Shown one piece after another: positions 1 to 8,084 of a stretch of DNA of 9,371 nucleotides (position 1 is the stretch's first letter; each line of letters opens with the position of its first letter). The notes below the pieces were generated by a model, which did no database searches, was not told the DNA's origin, and saw only the letters and a program-made list of their open reading frames with translations. Origin of the DNA: a bacterium (GTDB taxonomy: Bacteria; Verrucomicrobiota; Verrucomicrobiia; Limisphaerales; J093); NCBI GenBank assembly GCA_021784265.1, contig JAJXTA010000065.1, positions 1 to 9,371 on the forward strand, read 5' to 3'. The position numbers were made by a program, and so were the translations under genes.

Positions 1-881
1 TGGGGCCGGGGGACGATTGCGCCGTGCTGGACCTGGGACTCTCGGACCGCTGGGTGTTGTTCAAGACCGACGCGGTGGTCGAAGGCATCCATTTTGCCCC
101 GGGTACCACGCCGGAGAAGGTGGGGCACAAGGCCCTCGGGCGGTGTTTGAGCGACGTGGCGGCGATGGGGGGGTGGCCCTCGAGCGCGGTGATTACCCTG
201 GGGCTGCCCCGCCAGTGGGAGCCGGAGTATGTCGAACGGGTGTATGCGGGCCTGGGGGCGCTCGCCCAGCGTTACCAGGTGGCCCTCTGCGGCGGCGAGA
301 CCACGCAGAATCCCGCCGGGTTGCTCCTCTCCGTCGCTCTGATCGGGACGGTGGGCAAGGCGCAGTGCGTGCGCCGTGCGGGGGCGGAAGTCGGCGATGC
401 CATTTTTGTCACGGGTGAGCTGGGCGGGTCGCGGGCGGGCCGCCACCTCGAGTTCGAGCCGCGTCTAGTGGAAGCCCGGTGGCTGGTCGAGCGGTTTAAA
501 CCGCATGCGATGATCGATCTGAGCGATGGACTGGCCGGCGACTTGCCGCACCTCCTGCGCGCCAGCGGAGTAGGCGCGGAGCTCCTGAGCGACGCGATCC
601 CAATCAGCCGGGCGGCGCGGGAGCAGGCGCGGCGCCCCGCGGAGGCCGGCCCGCCGCCGAAGCCCCCGCGGGTGGCCGCCTTGACCGACGGTGAGGACTT
701 CGAACTGCTGCTCACCGTGCCGCCCCGGTCGGCCACGCCCTTGCTCGACGCTTGGAAACGCGAGTTCCCCGCGGTACGGTTGAGCTGCATTGGCAAGATC
801 ACGACTGGCACCGCGTTGTCCCTCCGAGATCGCGCCGGCTGCCACGCCCTTGCGTTGCATGGTTACACTCACTTCGCATAG
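1..881 (+). CDS. thiL: Thiamine-monophosphate kinase, 5' end missing
   Basis: ThiL uses ATP to phosphorylate thiamine monophosphate to thiamine diphosphate, the last step of cofactor synthesis, in the cytoplasm. The reading frame is open from base 3 and reads GPGDDCAVL, the family's N-terminal metal/nucleotide motif, so the gene begins before the window. About 25-30 residues are probably missing, with 292 visible. Further ThiL landmarks follow in order: FKTDAVVEGIHF, HKALGRCLSDVAAMGG, CGGETT, FVTGELGGS, MIDLSDGLAGDL and TDGEDFELLLTV. The glycine-rich site reads GGETT where many homologues have GGDTT, a conservative change. A Pro-rich stretch (RPAEAGPPPKPPR) lies just before TDGEDFELL and looks like a local insert. 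The last 23 bases overlap tsaE, which suggests co-transcription. The family call is secure; only the true start is unseen. Confidence 0.95.
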   Translation, partial: GPGDDCAVLDLGLSDRWVLFKTDAVVEGIHFAPGTTPEKVGHKALGRCLSDVAAMGGWPSSAVITLGLPRQWEPEYVERVYAGLGALAQRYQVALCGGETTQNPAGLLLSVALIGTVGKAQCVRRAGAEVGDAIFVTGELGGSRAGRHLEFEPRLVEARWLVERFKPHAMIDLSDGLAGDLPHLLRASGVGAELLSDAIPISRAAREQARRPAEAGPPPKPPRVAALTDGEDFELLLTVPPRSATPLLDAWKREFPAVRLSCIGKITTGTALSLRDRAGCHALALHGYTHFA

Positions 882-1407
882 CCCGGCGGAGACGTGGGCG
901 CTCGGCGAGGCCTGGGGTCGGGTGGCCACCCCGGGCTGGGTGATCGGGCTCACCGGCGACCTGGGGGCCGGTAAGACCCAACTCGTCAAAGGGATCGCCG
1001 CCGGTCTGGGGAGCGGAGCGCGGGTCCACTCGCCCACCTTCAGCCTCGTCAACGAATACAGCGGCGGCCGGTGTCGGCTGTTCCATTTGGACTTGTACCG
1101 CCTCGAGACGATGGACCAGATCCGCAGCGCTGGTCTCGAGGAGTATCTCTTCTCGCCCGCCGGCGTCACCGTGATCGAGTGGTTCGACCGCTGGGGCGCG
1201 GGCGAGCTGACGGCGGCCACGCCAGCCGCAATGGGTGAGGCGGCGGGAGAATCGCTGTTGCCCGGGGCGGATCGGGCCGGCGAACCCGCCACGCTGGCCG
1301 CTGGCGGGGCGCCGCCCCGGCAGGCCCATCCGGGCCTGCGCCGGGTCTGGCTGGAGGTGCTGAGCCCCACCGTTCGCCGTATTCGTTATGAAGATACTGG
1401 CACTTGA
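859..1407 (+). CDS. tsaE: tRNA t6A biosynthesis ATPase TsaE
   Basis: TsaE is the small P-loop ATPase that works with TsaB and TsaD to put threonylcarbamoyl on A37 of ANN-decoding tRNAs. I chose ATG 859 because the protein then opens as family members do. The longer frame from 790 lies wholly inside thiL. The 182 residues show Walker A GDLGAGKT (33-40), HSPTFSLVNEY (57-67), the HLDLYRL segment (76-82) and VIEW (105-108), all diagnostic. The usual length is about 150. The excess is an Ala/Gly/Pro-rich insert at roughly residues 113-163, after VIEWFDRW and before the final strand (WLEVLSPTVRRIRY). The start overlaps thiL by 23 bases and the end overlaps tsaB by 20. No Shine-Dalgarno sequence precedes the start, so translational coupling is likely. 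Confidence 0.93.
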   Translation: MVTLTSHSPAETWALGEAWGRVATPGWVIGLTGDLGAGKTQLVKGIAAGLGSGARVHSPTFSLVNEYSGGRCRLFHLDLYRLETMDQIRSAGLEEYLFSPAGVTVIEWFDRWGAGELTAATPAAMGEAAGESLLPGADRAGEPATLAAGGAPPRQAHPGLRRVWLEVLSPTVRRIRYEDTGT

Positions 1408-2110
1408 GTTCTCCTCCGACCGGCGCAGCGTCGCGGTGTGGGACAGCACCGGGAACGAGGCGACCGCCGGTGGCCCCGCCGTGGTGGCCGAAACCGGAGG
1501 CCGCTCCACGCGCGCCTTTGCCCTGATCGAGGCCGCCCTGGCGCGGGCGGGGTTGGAACGGGAGCAGATCGAGTGCGTCGCGATCGGGACCGGCCCGGGC
1601 AGTTATACCGGCATCCGCACCGCCATTGCCTTGGGACAAGGCTGGCAGCTTGGGCGGGGCATCAAACTCCTGGGTGTCAGCAGCGTCGATTGTCTCGCCG
1701 CGCAGGCGCACGCCGAAGGCCTGCGTGGTCCCGTCACGGTCATCGTGGACGCGCAGCGCCAGGAGTTCTATCGAGCCACCTACGCCCTCGAGGCCGAGGG
1801 CGTCCGGCCGACCGGCCCGCTGCAACTGGCGCCGCGGGCGGCGCTGCAGGCCTGCGCGGCGGCAGGCGCCGTCGTGATCGGGCCAGCGGCAGCGCGTTGG
1901 GTGCCGCAGGCGCGCGACCGGTTCCCGGACGCGGCCACGGTGGCGCGGTTGGCGGCGCGCCGGACCGACTTTCTCTCCGGGGATCGGTTGGAGCCGATCT
2001 ACCTGCGCGAAATCACCTTCACCAAGGCGTCGCCGCCGCGGTTCGCCGCCCCGCGACCGGACGCTCCCCTGACCGGTTCGGCGCCGCCCGGGGCGATGCC
2101 TGGCCGGTGA
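1388..2110 (+). CDS. tsaB: tRNA t6A biosynthesis protein TsaB
   Basis: TsaB is the non-catalytic ASKHA-fold partner that dimerises with TsaD and recruits TsaE in bacterial t6A synthesis. The 240-residue product begins MKILALEFSS, the usual first strand, and carries the signature GTGPGSYTGIR at residues 67-77. It then reads LLGVSSVDCLA and VIVDAQRQEFY, and has the conserved C-terminal block EPIYLREITFTKA. Beyond this block is a tail of about 27 residues rich in Pro and Ala with no recognisable domain. ATG 1388 overlaps the 3' end of tsaE by 20 bases, so thiL-tsaE-tsaB reads as one overlapping operon. I see no strong ribosome-binding site, again consistent with coupling to tsaE. The adjacency to tsaE makes the assignment firm; tsaD is not in the window. 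Confidence 0.94.
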   Translation: MKILALEFSSDRRSVAVWDSTGNEATAGGPAVVAETGGRSTRAFALIEAALARAGLEREQIECVAIGTGPGSYTGIRTAIALGQGWQLGRGIKLLGVSSVDCLAAQAHAEGLRGPVTVIVDAQRQEFYRATYALEAEGVRPTGPLQLAPRAALQACAAAGAVVIGPAAARWVPQARDRFPDAATVARLAARRTDFLSGDRLEPIYLREITFTKASPPRFAAPRPDAPLTGSAPPGAMPGR

Positions 2111-2125
2111 CCGCCGGTGGCGGTC
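2109..2125 (+). terminator. Hairpin on the tsaB stop codon, possible operon end
   Basis: GACCGCC pairs perfectly with GGCGGTC across a GGT loop, giving a 7-bp G+C-rich stem that begins on the last two bases of the tsaB TGA. Only CCTTGAG follows, with no real T tract, so this is a weak candidate for a canonical intrinsic terminator. It could instead be an mRNA 3' stabiliser, or chance in such GC-rich DNA. The position at the end of an overlapping gene block and before a 214-base gap is what makes it plausible. Confidence 0.35.
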
Positions 2126-2324
2126 CTTGAGTCGTCGCCGGAGGTGGCGGTGGGTCTGCGCGGGGCTGCGGGAGGGGAGGGGCCGCCCGGGACCTTGGCG
2201 CGGTGGGGCCCGCGCCCGCGGCGGCTGGCGGCTGGCGTCGCCGGCATTGCCTTGCCTTGGGTCCCACGCCGCCGCAAGCTGGGTGGCCGCCGGTCCGCAC
2301 GAGCTGGCCCTAACGAATGAACCT

Positions 2325-3398
2325 GTGCTCGAAGCATTAACCCATCAACTCAGAGCGGGCGGAGCGCTCTCGGCCGACCAGGTGACCGCGGCCGTGACGT
2401 GGCTCGTCGAGGAACACAACCCGACCGAGCTCAAGGCGGCCTTCCTCACCAGCCTGGCGCAGAAGGGCGAAACCGCGGAAGAGATCGCCGCCTTTGTCCG
2501 GGCGTTGCGCGGCAAATCGATCCCCCCGCCGCTGGACGCCACGACGCGCGCCCGGGACATCCTGGACGTCTGTGGCACCGGCGGGGACCAGTTGGGCACG
2601 TTCAACATCTCGACTACGGTGAGTTTGGTGGTGGCGGCCGCGGGCATTACCGTCGCCAAGCATGGCAACCGGGCCATCACGTCCCGTGCCGGGAGCGCGG
2701 ACGTGCTGGAGGCGCTGGGGGTGCCGGTCGATCTGGAGCCGGCGCAGGCCGCCCAAGCCCTGCGCGACCACGGTTTTGCGTTCTTCTTCGCCCCCAAATA
2801 CCATCCCGCCTTCCGTCACCTGGCCGCCGCGCGCAAGCTCTGCGCCGAGCGCGGCCAACGGACCATCTTCAACTTTCTGGGGCCGCTGCTCAATCCGGCG
2901 CCCCTCACGGTGCAACTGGTGGGTGTACCGCGTCCGGAGCTGTGCGAGCCCATGGCCCGCGTGCTCCAATCCCTCGGGTTGCGCCGCGGGTTGGTGGCCT
3001 GTGGCAGCCTCGAGTCTGGAGCACCCGGTGCTTCGCCGCCGCGGTCCACACCCCGTTATCTGGACGAGCTTTCGACCCTGGGCGCCACGACCATCGCTGA
3101 GTTCTACCAGGACCGGGGGTTCAACGTGTCGCCGTGGCAAGCGGCCCCGGGGACATGGCAGGCGGCCACGGTGGCCGACCTCGCCGGGGGTGATCGCGCG
3201 ACCAACGCCGCGATCATCCGCCGCATCCTCGAGGGCGCCGAACGCGGCCCCAAGCGCGACGCCGTCCTGCTCAACGCGGGGGCCGCGCTCTTGGTCGCGG
3301 GCACGGTCCGGTCCATTGGGGAAGGAGCGGAGCAAGCGGCGGAACTCATCGATCGTGGGCTCGCTCAGGCCAAACTCACCGAGTTAATTCGCCGGTAG
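2325..3398 (+). CDS. trpD: Anthranilate phosphoribosyltransferase
   Basis: TrpD transfers phosphoribosyl from PRPP to anthranilate, the second step of the tryptophan branch. With GTG 2325 as start the protein has 357 residues and begins (M)LEALTHQLRAGG, matching the usual N-terminal helix. ATG 2317 is out of frame and stops after seven codons. The open frame further upstream is Arg/Gly-rich and unlike the family. Motifs seen are CGTGGD (83-88, PRPP binding), FNISTTVS, KHGNR (112-116), SRAGSADVLEALG, RTIFNFLGPLLNPA and YLDELSTLG. A Ser/Gly/Pro stretch of about 14 residues (SGAPGASPPRSTPR) precedes YLDEL and looks like a loop insert. No other trp genes are adjacent, so it is a stand-alone trpD here. 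No clear Shine-Dalgarno sequence is present, and the start is less certain than the identity. Confidence 0.94.
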   Translation: MLEALTHQLRAGGALSADQVTAAVTWLVEEHNPTELKAAFLTSLAQKGETAEEIAAFVRALRGKSIPPPLDATTRARDILDVCGTGGDQLGTFNISTTVSLVVAAAGITVAKHGNRAITSRAGSADVLEALGVPVDLEPAQAAQALRDHGFAFFFAPKYHPAFRHLAAARKLCAERGQRTIFNFLGPLLNPAPLTVQLVGVPRPELCEPMARVLQSLGLRRGLVACGSLESGAPGASPPRSTPRYLDELSTLGATTIAEFYQDRGFNVSPWQAAPGTWQAATVADLAGGDRATNAAIIRRILEGAERGPKRDAVLLNAGAALLVAGTVRSIGEGAEQAAELIDRGLAQAKLTELIRR

Positions 3399-3402
3399 CG
3401 TT

Positions 3403-3444
3403 CCGGGGTGGGCGGGCGCCGGTTTTTGCGCGTGACCACCCCGG
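3403..3444 (+). promoter_or_regulatory. Long inverted repeat between trpD and the dehydratase gene
   Basis: CCGGGGTGG (3403-3411) is exactly complementary to CCACCCCGG (3436-3444). Inside, GCGC (3416-3419) pairs with GCGC (3428-3431) around an 8-base loop containing TTTTT. The 4-by-4 internal loop between the two stems can add a C-G and a G-T pair. The result is a nearly continuous hairpin five bases after the trpD stop and 22 bases before the next ATG. No T tract follows the outer stem, so it is not a textbook intrinsic terminator. A processing or stability element, or translational control of the next gene, is possible. The structure is seen; its function is inference. Confidence 0.5.
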
Positions 3445-3466
3445 GTGGGTGTGCGATAACCAGACG

Positions 3467-3781
3467 ATGCCGCGGTTGAGTACAACGCAGATTAAAACCG
3501 CCTTACCCTCCGTACCCCAGTGGCGCAAAGAGGGCAAGGCGATCACCCGCACCTATGAGTTTCGGGATTTTGTCGAGGCGGTGCGCTTCGTCAACGCCGT
3601 CGCCCGGTTGGCCGAGCGAGCGTGGCACCATCCGGACATCGACGTGCGGTGGAACCGAGTCACGTTGACGCTGAGCACCCACGATGAAGGAGGGCTCACC
3701 CGGAAGGATTTCACGGTCGCCCGACACTGCGATGAGGCGGCGGCCCGGATCGCCCCCCGCCACCGCCAGGCCGAGACCTGA
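3467..3781 (+). CDS. Pterin-4a-carbinolamine dehydratase
   Basis: This small enzyme (PhhB/PCD family) dehydrates 4a-hydroxytetrahydrobiopterin, helping recycle the pterin cofactor of aromatic amino acid hydroxylases. Homologues in bacteria without such hydroxylases have less clear roles. The 104-residue product shows the family order: an N-terminal helix (LSTTQIKTALPSV), the central EFRDFVEAVRFVNAVA helix, then WHHPDIDVRWNRVTLTLSTHDEGGLTRKDF. His54, His55 and His72 align with the catalytic histidines of the family. I prefer ATG 3467, which gives MPRLSTTQI. The in-frame GTG at 3449 adds only MCDNQT and lies just after the upstream hairpin. No Shine-Dalgarno sequence is evident for either. galK follows 48 bases later. 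No hydroxylase gene is visible in the window. Confidence 0.93.
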   Translation: MPRLSTTQIKTALPSVPQWRKEGKAITRTYEFRDFVEAVRFVNAVARLAERAWHHPDIDVRWNRVTLTLSTHDEGGLTRKDFTVARHCDEAAARIAPRHRQAET

Positions 3782-3829
3782 CCGGCGGACCCGACCGGGG
3801 AGTGGGGCACAGGGCGCTCGCAATGGGAT

Positions 3830-5023
3830 ATGCACGAGGTTAAGCCGTTCTATCAACAGCACTTTGGCGTGCCGCCGGCGTGGGCCGTGCGGGCCCCGGG
3901 GCGCGTCGAGTTGTTGGGCAATCATACGGATTACAACCAGGGGCTGGTGATGGCCCTGGCGGTGGACAAGTTCATCCACCTGGCGGGCGGCCCGCGGCGG
4001 GACGGCCGCATCGAGGTGGTCTCGACGGCGTTCCCGACGCCCGCGCGCTTCTCGGTGAGCGCGATGACCAAGGAGGAAGCGGCGCCCTGGGCCGATTACG
4101 TGAAGGGCCTGCTGCTCCAGTTGCAGCGCCGCGGGGTACATTTCAACGGGTTCAACGCGGCGATTCACAGCACGATTCCGTTGGGGGCGGGCCTGAGCAG
4201 TTCGGCGGCATTGTTGGTGGCCACGGCGCTCCTGGTCCGCAAGTTGTTTCCCTACCGGCTGACGGAGACGGGCGTGGCGGCGCCACCGTCGCCGGACTCC
4301 CGGGGCGAGTTGCCGCCGCTCGCCACCCCGGAGAAACTCGCCTTGGCCAAGGTGTGCCAAGCGGCCGAGAACCAGTTCGTGGGCGTGAACTGCGGCTTGC
4401 TGGACTACATCGCCTCCTTATTCGGCAAAGCCCATCACGCGATCCTCATTGATTGCCAGGACCTGCGCGTGGAGTGGACGCCGCTGGATGGGCAAGCCGA
4501 GGTCGTGATCTGCCACTCCGGCGTCCGGCATGCGCTGGCCGACGGTGAGTACAACGCCCTCCGCCGCCACTGCGAGGCCGCCGCGCGCGCGTTGGGGGCG
4601 CGTTCCCTCCGGGGGGTCGAAGCCAAAGATTTGACGGCGCGCCAGGGGCAGTTGCCCGAGCGCGAATACCAGTGCGCCCGGCACATCGTCGGGGAGAACC
4701 AACGCGTGACCTTCGGCGAACGCGCCCTCCGCGCCCACGACCTCGCCCAGTTCGGTCAGTACCTCTACCAAAGCCACGAGAGCTCGCGTGATTCGTTCAA
4801 GAACAGTTGTCCCGAACTGGACCTCTTGGTCGAGCTGGCCCGGGCGCACCCGGGCTGTCTCGGGGCGCGGCTGACCGGGGGCGGGTTTGGCGGCGCCACG
4901 CTCAACCTGGTAGCGACCGGGCAGGTGGAGGACTTCCGTCGCGTCATCGCCCAAGGTTACGAAGCCCGCACCGGACGCAAGCTGGAGTCGTGGCCCTGCC
5001 GGATCGTCGATGGAGCCGGCTGA
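3830..5023 (+). CDS. galK: Galactokinase (GHMP kinase)
   Basis: GalK phosphorylates galactose at C1 with ATP, entering the Leloir pathway in the cytoplasm. The 397-residue product carries all three GHMP motifs: APGRVELLGNHTDYN (22-36), IPLGAGLSSSAAL (116-128) and GARLTGGGFGG (345-355). The catalytic aspartate is probably Asp192 in CGLLDY. The segments SGVRHALADGEYN and CPELDLLVE are typical of true galactokinases. The signature has Asn31 where most galactokinases have Glu (GEHTDY), at a position that contacts the sugar in known structures. This may be a lineage form or a shifted sugar preference. A Pro-rich insert (about residues 149-166) sits before the helix leading to the catalytic site. 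No other gal genes are adjacent. The start ATG is well supported by the N-terminal alignment, with only a weak purine run upstream. Confidence 0.92.
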   Translation: MHEVKPFYQQHFGVPPAWAVRAPGRVELLGNHTDYNQGLVMALAVDKFIHLAGGPRRDGRIEVVSTAFPTPARFSVSAMTKEEAAPWADYVKGLLLQLQRRGVHFNGFNAAIHSTIPLGAGLSSSAALLVATALLVRKLFPYRLTETGVAAPPSPDSRGELPPLATPEKLALAKVCQAAENQFVGVNCGLLDYIASLFGKAHHAILIDCQDLRVEWTPLDGQAEVVICHSGVRHALADGEYNALRRHCEAAARALGARSLRGVEAKDLTARQGQLPEREYQCARHIVGENQRVTFGERALRAHDLAQFGQYLYQSHESSRDSFKNSCPELDLLVELARAHPGCLGARLTGGGFGGATLNLVATGQVEDFRRVIAQGYEARTGRKLESWPCRIVDGAG

Positions 5024-5054
5024 GAGGGGAGACCGAACCGGACCACCTAAGCTC

Positions 5055-5060
5055 GAGGTG
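5055..5060 (+). promoter_or_regulatory. Ribosome-binding site of recG
   Basis: GAGGTG lies five bases upstream of ATG 5066 and is one of only two clear Shine-Dalgarno sequences in the window. It fixes the recG start and suggests recG is translated independently of galK, which ends 42 bases earlier. Confidence 0.65.
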
Positions 5061-5065
5061 ACTCC

Positions 5066-7096
<2,031 letters not shown>

Positions 7097-7498
7097 GGCC
7101 GGGCCAACTCGAACGGCCGCCGTCGGCTGAAGCAGTCCTTTCCACCAGCCCGCCCGCTCCCGGAGGACGAAGCCGCAAGCACCGCTCGAAACTTGTTTCA
7201 AGGCAACCGGAAGGCCGGGCGAAGGCCGGCGATTGACTGCTCGCCACGATACCCGCACCTGGCTGAGGGGATGGTCAAACAGCGCGTCGGACTGGCTCCA
7301 AAGTCTTCCTCGTCCCGAACCGCCTTAGCACGAGGTCGAGTGCCCGCATCTCCTTTCGTGAGACAGGCTGAACGAAAACGCGCTTGCCAAGCCCGGCGGG
7401 CCGGTTAGGCTTGAACCCATGCTGGAAGCTGTTCGACCGAGCGGCTGTCCCCAGCAGAGTGCGGGGCGTTGGGGGGCGCGGGGTTGCGGCGGCCCGGT
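7097..7498. other. Gene-free stretch between recG and tRNA-Val
   Basis: I find no reading frame here with a believable product. The short frames on either strand have Arg/Ser/Pro-rich compositions and no family resemblance. Small features seen are a 9-base direct repeat GAAGGCCGG at 7210-7218 and 7221-7229 (11-base spacing, about one helical turn), a short GAAAC-TT-GTTTC inverted repeat at 7188-7199, and a modest imperfect hairpin at 7389-7412. Any promoter for the tRNA should lie at the right end, but I cannot point to convincing -35/-10 boxes. Confidence 0.5.
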
Positions 7499-7525
7499 GG
7501 ACCCGTGTGGGTCCCCGTCGGGACC
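7499..7525 (+). promoter_or_regulatory. Two overlapping, mutually exclusive hairpins upstream of tRNA-Val
   Basis: GGACCC (7499-7504) pairs perfectly with GGGTCC (7509-7514) across GTGT. The overlapping GGTCCC (7510-7515) pairs perfectly with GGGACC (7520-7525) across CGTC. The shared middle arm means only one can form at a time. The block ends 22 bases before the tRNA. It may be a leader or processing structure, or a DNA-level inverted repeat for protein binding. The structure is visible; the function is inference, and GC-rich DNA makes short stems common. Confidence 0.4.
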
Positions 7526-7547
7526 TTGGCCTGCAGCCTCCGTGGAT

Positions 7548-7622
7548 GCGCGGTTAGCTCAGGGGTAGAGCACTTCCTTGACACGGAAGGGGTCAGAGGT
7601 TCAAATCCTCTATCGCGCACCA
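7548..7622 (+). tRNA. tRNA-Val (anticodon GAC), CCA encoded
   Basis: The cloverleaf folds fully. The acceptor GCGCGGT pairs with ATCGCGC (one G-T pair), followed by T8 and A9. The D stem is GCTC/GAGC with loop AGGGGTA. The anticodon stem is CTTCC/GGAAG around TTGACAC, giving anticodon GAC at 7580-7582, which reads valine codons GTC and GTT. The variable loop is GGGTC and the T stem is AGAGG/CCTCT with loop TTCAAAT. Discriminator A and CCA are encoded in the DNA. The gene stands alone between recG and the small unknown genes. I see no clear intrinsic terminator immediately after it. Confidence 0.97.
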
Positions 7623-7741
7623 TCCTCGAGCCCGCTGGGGCGGCGGAATCCCGGACCGGCCCGCGGCAAGCAACCAGACTCTCCCGGCACTCGCCTCGAG
7701 AAGACTTGCTAAGAGCGCCGCCTGCCACTCGCGCGCGGGCG

Positions 7742-7783
7742 GGATTCAGGCCAGCGTGAGGCAGGCTTCCCGCCTGCGAATCC
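7742..7783 (+). repeat. Nested inverted repeat upstream of the small gene pair
   Basis: GCAGGC (7761-7766) pairs perfectly with GCCTGC (7772-7777) over a TTCCC loop. It is flanked by a second pair, GGATTC (7742-7747) with GAATCC (7778-7783), directly abutting the inner stem on the right and separated from it by 13 bases on the left. No T tract follows. It lies 120 bases after the tRNA and 64 bases before the next start codon. It could be a copy of a dispersed palindromic repeat, a weak terminator or a regulatory site; one window cannot tell. Confidence 0.4.
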
Positions 7784-7847
7784 ACGGCCCACTCCCGGTC
7801 GCGGCTCGGAAGAAAGCCCCAGCGCAGGCGTTGACGCAACCATCGAT

Positions 7848-8078
7848 ATGTCGGCTGAACCAATTGGGGAGCGCCACGCGGCGATCCAAGACATGCGCGA
7901 GCGGATCAACCAAATCGCGTCGCAGATCACGGCGTTGCATCCCTGCGTGCCACGGCTGGCGGAGCCGGGCACTCAGGCCGAGGTGTTGCGGGCCTTGTTC
8001 GAACTCACCAAGCAGGTCGAGGTGGTGAAGAAACACCTTCTCAAGCTCGAGAAACGGGACGCCTCGACGCTCCTGTAA
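7848..8078 (+). CDS. Small helical protein, unrecognised
   Basis: I do not recognise this 76-residue protein. The composition looks like a real gene: balanced charged and hydrophobic residues, unlike the Arg/Pro-rich shadow frames nearby. Residues 16-29 (MRERINQIASQITA) and 46-72 (AEVLRALFELTKQVE to LLKLEKRD) read as amphipathic helices. The second has hydrophobic residues at roughly heptad spacing, suggesting a short coiled coil or helical bundle. Between them is a hinge, LHPCVPRLAEPGT, with a single cysteine. There is no signal peptide or membrane segment. The ATG at residue 16 (7893) is an alternative start. No Shine-Dalgarno sequence precedes 7848. The membrane-protein gene begins 6 bases after the stop, so the two probably form an operon. 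Function unknown. Confidence 0.6.
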   Translation: MSAEPIGERHAAIQDMRERINQIASQITALHPCVPRLAEPGTQAEVLRALFELTKQVEVVKKHLLKLEKRDASTLL

Positions 8079-8084
8079 CCCACG

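Noticed and set aside
2337..3335. Minus-strand open frame of 332 codons opposite trpD
   Set aside because: trpD motifs on the + strand are unambiguous; the antisense frame has shadow composition.
3449..3466. GTG 3449 as the start of the carbinolamine dehydratase
   Set aside because: It adds only MCDNQT, has no ribosome-binding site and sits beside the hairpin. ATG 3467 matches the family start.
7389..7412. Imperfect hairpin AAGCC/GGCTT with an inner CGG/CCG stem
   Set aside because: The stems are short and interrupted, with no T tract and no gene end nearby; it is weaker than the other structures listed.
7469..7759. Plus-strand open frame through the tRNA (SSGVEHFLDTEGVRGSNPLSRTI)
   Set aside because: It is the sense translation of the tRNA itself.
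7405..7863. Minus-strand open frame of 152 codons across the tRNA, containing DRGFEPLTPSVSRKCSTPELTAH
   Set aside because: That peptide is the antisense translation of the tRNA-Val gene, a well-known source of false protein entries. The rest has no family resemblance.
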